Of a stretch of DNA of 64,000 bases, positions 17,818 to 26,476 are shown in pieces. The stretch's first letter is position 1. Each line of letters starts with the position of its first letter. Made by a program: the position numbers and the translations under genes. Under the pieces are notes generated by a model. That model saw nothing but the letters and a program-made list of their open reading frames with translations, searched no databases and was not told the origin of the DNA. The DNA comes from Muribaculaceae bacterium (GTDB lineage: Bacteria > Bacteroidota > Bacteroidia > Bacteroidales > Muribaculaceae), in the NCBI GenBank assembly GCA_017557625.1, contig JAFYYG010000026.1:1-64000 (forward strand), given 5' to 3'.

Positions 17818-18837
17818 GTGATTGATATCGATGAGAAATATATGATGCGGGCGTTGCAGCTGGCACGCCAGGGTGGGGGACACGCCTCGCCCAATCCTAT
17901 GGTGGGCGCTGTGGTGGTACATGACGGCATAATCATTGGCGAGGGGTTCCACCGCTGCTGCGGCAAGGCTCATGCCGAGGTCAACGCCATCGCTAGTGTG
18001 CGCAACCATTCGCTACTGCCGGAGAGCACAATTTATGTGACCCTTGAGCCATGTTCACACTATGGTAAGACGCCACCGTGTGCCAAACTCTTGATAGAAA
18101 AGAAGATAAGGAGGGTTGTTGTTGGCGTTCTCGACCCCTTTGAGAAAGTGAGCGGCCGCGGCGTGACGATGCTGCGTGAGGCGGGCATAGAGGTGGTGGT
18201 CGGTGTGCTTGAGCGTGAATGCCGAGAGTTGAACCGCCGCTTCTTCACCGCCCATACCACCGGGCTGCCCTGGGTGTTGCTTAAATGGGCGCAGAGTGCC
18301 GACGGCTACCTCGCCAACGAGGATGGCACGGTGCGTTTCAGCACGCCGCTACCCATGTCGCTGATGCACCGTGAGCGCGCTATGGTCGATGCCATCGTGG
18401 TGGGAGCTGGCACGGTGAAAATCGACAACCCATCGCTCACCGTGCGCCATTGGAGTGGCAACTCGCCCCTGCGTGTGGCGCTTGACCGCAACGCTTCAAT
18501 ACCAGAGACCTGTAAATTGCTGAACGACGGCAACAAAACTTTGATTTACAACGAGAAAAAGGAAGATGTGAATGGCTGTGTAGAGTGGGTGAGACTCAAT
18601 ACCAGCGAACCGCAGTCATGGCTCCGCAACCTTTACTCACGCGGCATCACCAGCGTGATGGTGGAAGGCGGCGCCAATGTCCTCCAGCAGCTCCTCGACA
18701 CTGGCATGTGGAACGAACTGCGCATCGAGGTCGCCCCCATCGCTTTGGAAAAAGGAATTAAAGCCCCAGCAGTGGATTTAAGCCCCGCCGTCCGCCAAGA
18801 TATTGACGGCAACACGATATTCAGAATTGAGAAGTGA
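17818..18837 (+). CDS. ribD: Bifunctional riboflavin deaminase/reductase RibD
   Basis: A 339-aa enzyme for two steps of riboflavin synthesis: deamination of the pyrimidine ring, then NADPH-dependent reduction of the ribose. The N-terminal cytidine-deaminase-like domain shows the zinc site H52-A-E54 and C79...C88 (PCSHYGKTPPC). The reductase domain covers about 150-339, with KWAQSADGYLA and the MVEGGANVL motif. The GTG start aligns with the usual N-terminus of the family (D-E-x-Y-M-x-R-A-L). An alternative ATG at 17842 would cut into the conserved first helix. No other rib genes are in the window. Confidence 0.93.
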   Translation: MIDIDEKYMMRALQLARQGGGHASPNPMVGAVVVHDGIIIGEGFHRCCGKAHAEVNAIASVRNHSLLPESTIYVTLEPCSHYGKTPPCAKLLIEKKIRRVVVGVLDPFEKVSGRGVTMLREAGIEVVVGVLERECRELNRRFFTAHTTGLPWVLLKWAQSADGYLANEDGTVRFSTPLPMSLMHRERAMVDAIVVGAGTVKIDNPSLTVRHWSGNSPLRVALDRNASIPETCKLLNDGNKTLIYNEKKEDVNGCVEWVRLNTSEPQSWLRNLYSRGITSVMVEGGANVLQQLLDTGMWNELRIEVAPIALEKGIKAPAVDLSPAVRQDIDGNTIFRIEK

Positions 18838-19245
18838 AGAAAACGTTCCCTTTTCTTCCGAGAAAAATCAAAGCTCAGCCCATTTTGAATAATTCGCTCA
18901 ATTCGCCGTTTTTATTGTTGAATTGGCACCTCTTTTTTGAGTTTGTTTGATGATAATGCGGGCAAAAAATCAAGCTCGCTGAATGGTTGTGTTGATTTGG
19001 CTTCTTCGTTAAAAAGGTGTAAAAAATGGGTTTTTGCCTTTTATTATCTTAATTAAAGAGTGCGCATTGGTATAATAATACTAATTTTACACGCTTAAAA
19101 GCGGGCATTGAGCAAAATTATTGATAATAATCAACTCAAAATGCCCTGCACCTCAACAATAAAAATAAAAAAATTATTTTATATTGTATTCGGTTTGCAC
19201 TAATTTTGTTGTAACTTTGCAAGTTATTTTTAAAAACGAAAGAAA
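18838..19245 (+). other. Intergenic region between ribD and the DUF6242-type lipoprotein
   Basis: A 408-bp A+T-rich gap with no credible gene. It contains AATTCGCCGTTTTTATT (around 18900-18916), which recurs with variation near 13265, 5285 and 9355. Two -7-like boxes, TAATTTTG (19201-19208) and TAACTTTG (19212-19219), lie just before the next gene. Confidence 0.45.
19201..19219 (+). promoter_or_regulatory. Putative promoter of the envelope operon
   Basis: Two overlapping-spaced -7 candidates, TAATTTTG and TAACTTTG. A TTTG at 19194-19197 is only 14 bp before the second, so the -33 element is uncertain. The leader to the ATG at 19246 would be about 20 nt. Confidence 0.45.
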
Positions 19246-20745
19246 ATGAACAGACAAATTCCATTATATCTGATGTTTTTCATACTATTGGCAATGTTGG
19301 TAGCATCATGCAATAAGAAAGATGAGCCCGAAACATATACCGATAGTGAATATAGTACTTACTCCACTACCTCAACATTGGTGTCGGCATTCTCCCTACA
19401 GGCTAACACCAAAATTATCAGTGGACTCGACTCAGTGTCTTTTGCCATAGACCAAGACAAAGGAGAAATCTATAATGCCGATTCTCTGCCTTGCGGCACG
19501 CGTGTGACAGCTCTGCTTGTAAATGTTACATGCGCCAGCACAATTGCCTCAGCGAAATTTATCGTGAAAAATGGAACAGTCCAGAATGACACTACAATAG
19601 ACTATAAGACCAGCAGCACTGATTCTATCGACTTCTCGGGCGATGTGACACTGCGAGTCACCTCCTACGATGGACAGCACACTCGCGACTACAAGGTGAA
19701 AGTTAACGTTCACCAGCAGGAACCCGATGTGATAGTCTGGAATGAGAACCGGCGCCGCGACCTGCCAAACGTGTCGTCAACGCTTAAAGCGTCGAAAACC
19801 GTGACACGCGATGACGAGTTCCTGTGTCTGGTAAACGATAACGGCACCTATGTGCTCAGCACCGCTGGCGACCCGATGGCTGGCACCTGGAACAAGACCG
19901 TGCTGGCATTCCCGTTTGTGCCAAATGTGTCGAGCTTTGCCGCCACCACCGATGCCCTCTATATCCTTGACGAGACAGGGGAGCTCTACAGCAGCGGTGA
20001 CATGGGCGCCAACTGGGCCCACTGCGGCGTGGCATGGAACACCATAATTGGCGCATATAATGACCGTGTACTTGGCGTGAGGAATGACGGCACGTCGTGG
20101 GTTCATGACGAGTATCCGCAGCGTGCAGGCTTCGTACCAACGAAGATAGACGACAACTTCCCCGTGAGCGGTATGAGCCAGCTGGTGATGGCAAGCAATG
20201 AATGGACCGCCAACCAGCAGGCGATGTGTGTCGGAGGCGTGCTCGCCACTGGCGACCTCACCAATGCGGTGTGGGGATATGACGGTGAGCAATGGGGCTT
20301 GATAAGCTTTGGCGGAGATGTTCTGCCCGCCATGAGCGACGCCTCGCTCTTTAGGTATTACACCTTTACCCAGTCTTCCACTTCGGCAACTCCTGTCCAG
20401 TATGTTACATGGATGGTGGTAGGCGGCAAGTTGGCAAGCGGCCGCCTCAACACCACCACCTATGTCTCCCGCAATCAGGGCATCAACTGGAAAAAAGGCG
20501 ATGACGGAGTGCAGTTGCCAACTGCTATTCCGCCATTCAGTGGCGCACAGATTTTTGTGTTTGACCGCACACAGAGTGCCAGCGCGCCTCGCATGAATGC
20601 TTACAACCCTGGTCATGTGACTCCAGTTAATGAGTGGGAATGCTCCTACATCTATCTCTTTGGAGGATATGCTGCCAATGGCGGTGCCCTCAACAATGTG
20701 TGGGAAGGCGTGTTGCGCCGTCTCACCTACAAACCAGTATTCTAA
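19246..20745 (+). CDS. DUF6242-type lipoprotein
   Basis: A 499-aa outer-membrane or surface lipoprotein. A signal peptide with lipobox LVASC ends at about residue 22. Residues about 45-165 form an N-terminal beta-domain; the rest resembles a Kelch- or BNR-like propeller, with units such as ALYILDETGELYSSGDMGANW and DDEFLCLVNDNGTYVLS. I recall this arrangement as DUF6242 in Bacteroidales. The function is unknown. It sits at the head of the DUF6089 - uppS - bamA - ompH cluster, but the 90-bp gap to the next gene leaves open whether it is co-transcribed. Confidence 0.75.
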   Translation: MNRQIPLYLMFFILLAMLVASCNKKDEPETYTDSEYSTYSTTSTLVSAFSLQANTKIISGLDSVSFAIDQDKGEIYNADSLPCGTRVTALLVNVTCASTIASAKFIVKNGTVQNDTTIDYKTSSTDSIDFSGDVTLRVTSYDGQHTRDYKVKVNVHQQEPDVIVWNENRRRDLPNVSSTLKASKTVTRDDEFLCLVNDNGTYVLSTAGDPMAGTWNKTVLAFPFVPNVSSFAATTDALYILDETGELYSSGDMGANWAHCGVAWNTIIGAYNDRVLGVRNDGTSWVHDEYPQRAGFVPTKIDDNFPVSGMSQLVMASNEWTANQQAMCVGGVLATGDLTNAVWGYDGEQWGLISFGGDVLPAMSDASLFRYYTFTQSSTSATPVQYVTWMVVGGKLASGRLNTTTYVSRNQGINWKKGDDGVQLPTAIPPFSGAQIFVFDRTQSASAPRMNAYNPGHVTPVNEWECSYIYLFGGYAANGGALNNVWEGVLRRLTYKPVF

Positions 20746-20835
20746 AAAAAATTAATTAATGGCTTGTTGCTCATTGAAAATATACTTTTTTGTCGCTAAA
20801 TAGCGTTTTTTCAAACAGTAATCAAGTAATAAGAT

Positions 20836-21513
20836 ATGGTTGTGATGAGAAAAATCGCTATGATAATGACACTGACGCTCTTGGGATCTATGTGCGCCTG
20901 GAGTCAGACCTATCGCTATGAGATAGGACCAGCTCTTGGTGTGACTGGTTACTTGGGAGATGTGAACAAGAGCAACATGTATAAGATGCCAAGAGTGGCA
21001 GGTGGAGGCATATTCCGTTATAACATGAACTCTCGATTTGCCTTCAAGGGAAATCTGCTATATGTTAACCTCGCTGGCGACAGCAAGAATATAGAATCGA
21101 AGTTCCCTTTTGATGAGCACTATAGCTTCACCTCACATGTACTGGACTTGGGTGGACAGGTGGAGTTCAACTTTTTCCACTTTGGCGACGGACCGCGCTA
21201 CAAGCACTACAAGCGCATCTCACCTTACATCATTGTTGGCCTAGGGGCGGAGCTGGCGTTTGCCAATGGTAACACGAGTTTTGGCTTTGTGATTCCGCTG
21301 GGAGCGGGAGTGAAGTTCAGGGTGAAAGAGCGTCTTAACCTGGGGTTTGAGTTTACCATGCGCAAGTCATTCAGCGATAAGGTTGACGGCATCACCGACT
21401 TATATGGCTACAATCATGGCATTGCCAAGAACACCGACTGGTATTCCGTGGCGATGTTTACCGTGACATACGAATTCAGCAAGCGTTGCGTGAAATGTCA
21501 TTATATTGAATAA
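20836..21513 (+). CDS. DUF6089-type outer-membrane beta-barrel protein
   Basis: A 225-aa exported protein. The true start may be the second ATG at 20845, which gives a cleaner signal peptide (MRKIAMIMTLTLLGSMCAWSQ). The mature part has alternating strands of a small outer-membrane barrel (YEIGPALGVTGYLGD, LNLGFEFTMRKSF, YSVAMFTVTYEF), as in DUF6089. The family is usually encoded next to uppS and bamA in Bacteroidales, as here. The gap to uppS is 6 bp, so the two are in one operon. A role in outer-membrane assembly is suggested only by context. Confidence 0.75.
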   Translation: MVVMRKIAMIMTLTLLGSMCAWSQTYRYEIGPALGVTGYLGDVNKSNMYKMPRVAGGGIFRYNMNSRFAFKGNLLYVNLAGDSKNIESKFPFDEHYSFTSHVLDLGGQVEFNFFHFGDGPRYKHYKRISPYIIVGLGAELAFANGNTSFGFVIPLGAGVKFRVKERLNLGFEFTMRKSFSDKVDGITDLYGYNHGIAKNTDWYSVAMFTVTYEFSKRCVKCHYIE

Positions 21514-21519
21514 TTTTAA

Positions 21520-22284
21520 ATGGTTAACAACAGAGATATGTCATCGATAGATAAAATAGACCGCACCCGATTGCCAAAGCATGTTGCCATCATTATGGAT
21601 GGCAATGGGCGTTGGGCAAAGCAGCGAGGACTGATGCGCTCTATCGGTCACGAGAACGGAGTGACTACGGTGAGACAGATTACCGAGATCGCCAGCGAGC
21701 TGGGAATAGGATTCCTCACGCTCTACACCTTCTCGACCGAGAACTGGAACCGACCTCAAGACGAGGTTGACGCGCTCATGAACCTTGTGGTGGTCGCGAT
21801 TGAGCAGCAGACGCCCGACCTCATCAAGAACAACGTGCGGCTCACCGCTATAGGCGACCTCGAGCGTATGCCCGACTTTGCACGTCAGCGTCTCGTCAAG
21901 TGCATGGACGACACCTCGCACTGTACGGGATTGGTGCTCTGCCTGGCATTGAGCTACTCTTCACGATGGGAAATCGTGAAGGCTTGCAAGGCATTGGCAC
22001 AAAAAGCTGTGAAAGGTGAGATTAGTGTTGACTCTATCGATGCCGACCTCTTTTCGCACCATCTTACAACGAGAAATATGCCCGACCCCGACTTGCTAAT
22101 CCGTACTGCTGGCGACGAGCGCATCAGTAATTTCCTGTTGTGGCAGATAGCATATAGTGAACTTTATTTTACCGACAAATATTGGCCCGATTTCACAAAA
22201 GAGGATTTTTGCGAGGCGATTTTCAGCTACCAACAGCGTGAACGTCGCTATGGAAAAACAAGTGAGCAACTGATGGCAAACTAA
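21520..22284 (+). CDS. uppS: Isoprenyl transferase (undecaprenyl diphosphate synthase)
   Basis: A 254-aa cytoplasmic cis-prenyltransferase that builds the C55 lipid carrier for peptidoglycan and O-antigen from FPP and IPP. Hallmarks are [17 protein letters not shown] with the catalytic Asp, [12 protein letters not shown], and the C-terminal [22 protein letters not shown] region with [13 protein letters not shown]. The ATG at 21538 ([15 protein letters not shown]) fits the usual family N-terminus better than 21520, so the real protein may be 248 aa. It lies in the envelope operon, 6 bp after DUF6089 and 25 bp before bamA. Confidence 0.95.
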   Translation: MVNNRDMSSIDKIDRTRLPKHVAIIMDGNGRWAKQRGLMRSIGHENGVTTVRQITEIASELGIGFLTLYTFSTENWNRPQDEVDALMNLVVVAIEQQTPDLIKNNVRLTAIGDLERMPDFARQRLVKCMDDTSHCTGLVLCLALSYSSRWEIVKACKALAQKAVKGEISVDSIDADLFSHHLTTRNMPDPDLLIRTAGDERISNFLLWQIAYSELYFTDKYWPDFTKEDFCEAIFSYQQRERRYGKTSEQLMAN

Positions 22285-22309
22285 CACAAAAAGATCAAAC
22301 AATACAAAT

Positions 22310-24955
22310 ATGCGATATATCAAGTTCTTAATAGTCTTTCTTGCGGTAATGGCGCTTGGCACGACAGTTAGTCGCGCTCAAGAGTCATACACCTTGAATG
22401 ATACAATTTTCTACCCGAAACTCTCCTTCAACGGCACTCCGTCGAAATATGAGATTGCTGGCATAAAAGTCACGGGAGTTGACAACTATGAGGATTATAT
22501 CATCATAGGCTACTCGGGATTGTCGATTGGCCAGCGCATCGACATTCCAGGCAATGACCTCAAAAATGCTGCCAAGCGCTTCTGGCATCAGGGGCTGTTC
22601 TCCAAAGTGCAAATCAAAGTGGAGAAAATCTATGGCAACAAGGCTTGGCTTGAGTTCAACCTGCGCCAGCAGCCTCGCATCTCGAAGGTGAACTTTGTGG
22701 GCATGAAGAAAGGCGAGCAGAAAGATATTACCGAGCGACTGGGCAACCTTGTGGGCAACCAAATCACGCCAAACATCTCCAATCGCATTGAGCAAATCAT
22801 AGAAAAGTATTATGCCTCCAAAGGTTTTGAGAATGCTACCTGCGAAGTGCATCAACAACCCGACCTGAGCAAGCAGAACGAGATGATTGTTGACATCGTA
22901 GTCGATAAGCATGAGAAAATCAATGTGCACAAAATCTATATCGAAGGCAACAAGGTGCTCAGCGACGGCAAGTTGAAGCGCACCATGAAGAAGACCAATG
23001 AGAGCGGTCTTCTAAACGTCTTTAAGTGGTTCAGCCAAAAGAAATTTGTGCGTTCCGACTACGAGGATGACAAGCAGCGCATTATTGACAAGTATAACGA
23101 GAAAGGATATCGTGATGCCGTGATAGTTTCTGACAGCGTAGTCAAGTATAACGATAAATCGGTTGACGTTTACCTCAAAGTTGATGAAGGTCGCAAGTAT
23201 TATATCTCTAACATCAGCTGGGTGGGCAACACTGTATATCCCACACCCACACTCAATGATGTGCTGGGATTTGAAAAAGGTGATGTGTATAACCAGAAAC
23301 TGCTGAATAAGCGCACAACTGAAGATGACGATGCTGTGGCAAACTTATATATGAACAACGGCTATCTCTTCTTTCAGCTTATCCCCACTGAGACCAAGGT
23401 AGAGGGCGACTCCATCGACCTTGAGATGCGCATTTATGAAGGCAAACAGGCCCGCATCAATAAAGTCGTCATCAATGGTAACGACCGTCTCTATGAGAAG
23501 GTGGTGCGCCGTGAGCTTCGTGTTCGTCCCGGTGAACTCTTCAGCAAGGAAGACTTGGTTCGCTCGGCGCGTGAGATTGCTCAGACAGGTCACTTCGACC
23601 CAGAGAAGATGGACATCCGTCCCGATCCAAACGAGGAGGATGGAACTGTAGATATCATCCTTAATTTGGAGTCAAAAGCTAACGACCAGATAGAAATTTC
23701 GGCAGGTTGGGGACAGACGGGTATCATTGGCAAAGTGACACTTAAGTTTACCAACTTCTCTATCAAGAATCTATTCCACCCATCGTCATATAAGGGCATA
23801 ATTCCTCAGGGCGATGGACAGACGTTCTCGATTAGCGCACAGACCAACGCCAAGTATTATCAGGCATATAGCATCTCCTTTATCGACCCCTGGTTTGGCG
23901 GCAAGCGTCCAAATACGCTGCAAGTGTCGGCATTCTACAGTCGCACCACAGGTATCAACTCGTCGTTCTACAACAGCCAGTATCAGAACTACTATTACAA
24001 TTATATGTATAGTGGTATGTATAATGGCTACAACAATTATTATGGTAACTATGGCAACAACTATTATGAGAATGCCTATGACCCAGGCAAGTACCTGCAA
24101 ATGGCAGGTGTGACAGTTGGTTTCGGTAAGCGCCTTAAGTGGCCCGACGACTACTTCACTCTCATGGCCGACCTTAGCTACCAGTGGTACAGCCTTAAGA
24201 ATTGGGAGTACATGTACTACATGAAGAATGGTGTGAGCAACTCGCTCGTGTTGGGATTAACTCTTTCACGCAATAGTATTGACAACCCGCTTTACACACG
24301 TCGAGGCAGCTCTTTCACCCTATCGTTCCATGCTACTCCCCCAGTTAACCTCTTTGGCAAGAAAGATTGGAAGGCGTTGAGCGAAGCAGGGACCGATGCT
24401 GCAAAGAAAGACCTATATCGCTGGATAGAGTACTGGAAACTTAAGTTCCAGGCTAAGACCTATACACCGCTCACCGACCCCAACGGCCGATGGACACTCG
24501 TGCTTATGACCCGTGCCGACTTCGGTCTGCTTGGCAACTGGACCCGACACGTCAAGTCTCCATTCGAGACCTTCTATGTGGGCGGTGACGGTATGAGTGG
24601 TAGCTACACCTATGCTACCGAGACTATTGCCCTTCGTGGTTATGAGAACGGTGCCTTCACGCCTTACGGCCAGGAAGGTTATGCTTACACTCGATTAGCA
24701 ATGGAGCTTCACTTCCCGTTGATGCTCTCAAATAGTGCTACGATCTATCCCCTTGTATTCATTGAGGCAGGTAATGCCTGGACAAGCGTTGGAAAGTTCA
24801 ACCCATTTGACTTGAAACGCTCGGCTGGTGTGGGAGCTCGCATCTATCTGCCAATGATTGGCATGATGGGTATCGACTGGGGATATGGTTTCGACAAGGT
24901 TTACGGTACCAAGGGCGGCAGCAACTTCCACTTTGTGCTAGGACAAGAATTCTAA
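22310..24955 (+). CDS. bamA: Outer-membrane protein assembly factor BamA
   Basis: An 881-aa Omp85-family protein that folds and inserts outer-membrane barrels. A signal peptide (about 1-24) is followed by five POTRA domains (about 45-440), with strands such as VNFVGMKKGEQ and ISWVGNTVYPTPTLNDVLGF. The C-terminal 16-strand barrel closes with HFVLGQEF, an aromatic end as required for outer-membrane proteins. A Tyr/Asn-rich insert at about 555-590 (YNSQYQNYYYNYMYSG) is probably an extracellular loop and is longer than in Proteobacteria. The downstream ompH genes supply the Skp-like chaperones that deliver its clients. Confidence 0.95.
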   Translation: MRYIKFLIVFLAVMALGTTVSRAQESYTLNDTIFYPKLSFNGTPSKYEIAGIKVTGVDNYEDYIIIGYSGLSIGQRIDIPGNDLKNAAKRFWHQGLFSKVQIKVEKIYGNKAWLEFNLRQQPRISKVNFVGMKKGEQKDITERLGNLVGNQITPNISNRIEQIIEKYYASKGFENATCEVHQQPDLSKQNEMIVDIVVDKHEKINVHKIYIEGNKVLSDGKLKRTMKKTNESGLLNVFKWFSQKKFVRSDYEDDKQRIIDKYNEKGYRDAVIVSDSVVKYNDKSVDVYLKVDEGRKYYISNISWVGNTVYPTPTLNDVLGFEKGDVYNQKLLNKRTTEDDDAVANLYMNNGYLFFQLIPTETKVEGDSIDLEMRIYEGKQARINKVVINGNDRLYEKVVRRELRVRPGELFSKEDLVRSAREIAQTGHFDPEKMDIRPDPNEEDGTVDIILNLESKANDQIEISAGWGQTGIIGKVTLKFTNFSIKNLFHPSSYKGIIPQGDGQTFSISAQTNAKYYQAYSISFIDPWFGGKRPNTLQVSAFYSRTTGINSSFYNSQYQNYYYNYMYSGMYNGYNNYYGNYGNNYYENAYDPGKYLQMAGVTVGFGKRLKWPDDYFTLMADLSYQWYSLKNWEYMYYMKNGVSNSLVLGLTLSRNSIDNPLYTRRGSSFTLSFHATPPVNLFGKKDWKALSEAGTDAAKKDLYRWIEYWKLKFQAKTYTPLTDPNGRWTLVLMTRADFGLLGNWTRHVKSPFETFYVGGDGMSGSYTYATETIALRGYENGAFTPYGQEGYAYTRLAMELHFPLMLSNSATIYPLVFIEAGNAWTSVGKFNPFDLKRSAGVGARIYLPMIGMMGIDWGYGFDKVYGTKGGSNFHFVLGQEF

Positions 24956-24956
24956 A

Positions 24957-25065
24957 CTAAGTGATAAGCGTTAAGTTTTAAAGTTAAGTAATACTAGAAA
25001 TCATAGAATATCCACAATATCTAGAGTTTTTAGAAAAAAACAGGCATTAAACTTTTAACTTAAAA
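24957..25065 (+). repeat. Degenerate heptad arrays between bamA and ompH
   Basis: CTAAGTG, ATAAGCG, TTAAGTT, TTAAAGT (24957-24984) begin 2 bp after the bamA stop codon. A second patch, CATTAAA, CTTTTAA, CTTAAAA, is at 25045-25065. The unit type matches the TTAAGTG arrays at 43520 and 40674. Confidence 0.6.
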
Positions 25066-25117
25066 AGCAGTCAAAAACAAGCGAAATATTAACAAATTTA
25101 GATACATAACAGATAAC

Positions 25118-25633
25118 ATGAAAAAGTTTGCATTATTATTAGTGGCGATGGTCGCCTGCATGGCGACAGCCAGTGCACAGAAGTTTGCTCTCGTAGATAT
25201 GGAGTATATCCTCAAGAATATCCCGGCCTACGAGATGGCCAATGAGCAGTTAAATCAAGTGTCGCAGCGATGGCAGCGCGAGGTTGACGAGCTCAAGAAG
25301 GCCGCCGATGCCATGTATAAGAACTATCAGAGCGAGTCGGTGTTCCTGACCGATGACCAGAAAAAGAAGAAAGAAGAAGAGATTGTTGCCAAAGAGAAAG
25401 AGGCAATGCAGCTCAATGCCAAGTATTTTGGACCGCAGGGAGAGCTTTTCAAAAAGCGCCAGTCGCTCATGAAACCCATCCAGGACGACATCTATGCCGC
25501 AGTGAAGAAGGTTAGCGAGGAGCGAGGACTTCAGGTGATCTTTGACCGAGCCTCATCGCAGAGCATCATCTTTGCCTCACCCAATATCGACATCAGCAAC
25601 CAAGTGTTGGAGAAACTAGGATACTCGAAGTAA
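25118..25633 (+). CDS. OmpH/Skp-family periplasmic chaperone 1
   Basis: A 171-aa exported chaperone. It has a signal peptide (MKKFALLLVAMVACMATASAQ), then a short strand KFALVDMEYILKNIP, then two long charged helices (about 40-130) that form the Skp tentacles, and a closing strand VIFDRASSQSIIFA. Skp family trimers hold unfolded barrel proteins in the periplasm and pass them to BamA. It is the first of a tandem pair directly after bamA, as is usual in Bacteroidales. Confidence 0.9.
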   Translation: MKKFALLLVAMVACMATASAQKFALVDMEYILKNIPAYEMANEQLNQVSQRWQREVDELKKAADAMYKNYQSESVFLTDDQKKKKEEEIVAKEKEAMQLNAKYFGPQGELFKKRQSLMKPIQDDIYAAVKKVSEERGLQVIFDRASSQSIIFASPNIDISNQVLEKLGYSK

Positions 25634-25686
25634 GTGATAAACCACTAAACACTATACTCTCCGCTCTATACTCTCCACTCTAAAAC
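25631..25686 (+). repeat. Heptad array overlapping the ompH-1 stop codon
   Basis: Eight in-phase units start at the TAA itself: TAAGTGA, TAAACCA, CTAAACA, CTATACT, CTCCGCT, CTATACT, CTCCACT, CTAAAAC. The CTATACT/CTCCACT type recurs at 50759. It fills most of the gap to the next gene. Confidence 0.85.
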
Positions 25687-25726
25687 TGAATATTATTATT
25701 TTTATTAAATAACCAATAAATTGATT

Positions 25727-26230
25727 ATGTTTAAGAAATTTTTACTCGCAGTCCTCGTGGCTGCACCCATGTGCCTGAGCGCACAGACAATGAAGTTTGG
25801 AGCTGTAAATCCAATGGAGATTTTTAATGTGATGCCCGAAGTAGCTACTGCCAACAACACACTGAAGGGTGTACAAGATAAATATGCAGCTCAAGCTAAA
25901 CCCCTTGAAGATGAGCTGCAAAAGAAACTTAACGAATATGAGGAATTGGCTAAAAACAAAGCCACGGATGCTCAACTCGAAGCTAAGCAGAAGGAATTTG
26001 AGGATCTGAAGACCCGTTATGACAACTTCATGCAGACTGCACAGAAAGACCTCCAGCAACAGCAAGAAACTCTGCTTGCTCCCATTCAGAAAAAGTTGAT
26101 GGATGCTATCACTGCTGTTGGCGCCGAGGGCGGTTATGCTGGCATCTTAGATTCCTCTACTCTCCTTTACCGAGGCAACAACATCGAGGATGTATCAGCT
26201 AAGGTTAAAGCCAAATTGGGCATTAAGTAA
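25727..26230 (+). CDS. OmpH/Skp-family periplasmic chaperone 2
   Basis: About 167 aa from the ATG at 25727; a TTG at 25721 would add two residues and is less likely. The signal peptide (MFKKFLLAVLVAAPMCLSAQ) is followed by MKFGAVNPMEIFNVMPE, a helical charged middle rich in Lys, Glu and Gln, and a closing GGYAGILDSSTLLYRG strand. This is the same Skp-like fold as the preceding gene. Two adjacent paralogues after bamA may form separate or mixed trimers with different clients, which is inference. A strong terminator follows. Confidence 0.9.
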   Translation: MFKKFLLAVLVAAPMCLSAQTMKFGAVNPMEIFNVMPEVATANNTLKGVQDKYAAQAKPLEDELQKKLNEYEELAKNKATDAQLEAKQKEFEDLKTRYDNFMQTAQKDLQQQQETLLAPIQKKLMDAITAVGAEGGYAGILDSSTLLYRGNNIEDVSAKVKAKLGIK

Positions 26231-26250
26231 TTACACAGATATATTGTAAT

Positions 26251-26292
26251 AAAAATGACTTGAGGTGAATTTCATCACAAGTCATTTTTTTG
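26251..26292 (+). terminator. Terminator of the envelope operon
   Basis: A 12-bp stem (26251-26262 with 26278-26289) built on AATGACTTG/CAAGTCATT is followed by a T run. It ends the bamA-ompH transcript 20 bp after ompH-2. Confidence 0.85.
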
Positions 26293-26476
26293 TTTTCACA
26301 ACAATGAAGACTTGAAACTCTTTTGAGAGGAGAATAATCTCTCACCACCGAACCACAATTGTGAGATGGTGATTCTAATGTTGATTTGCGGAGTTCGTGA
26401 TCTCATTAGTATATGGAAAGAAGAAGCGAGATGAGCAGTGTGTTGCCATCTCGCCTCTTGCTGTTGTCAAGTGTCG

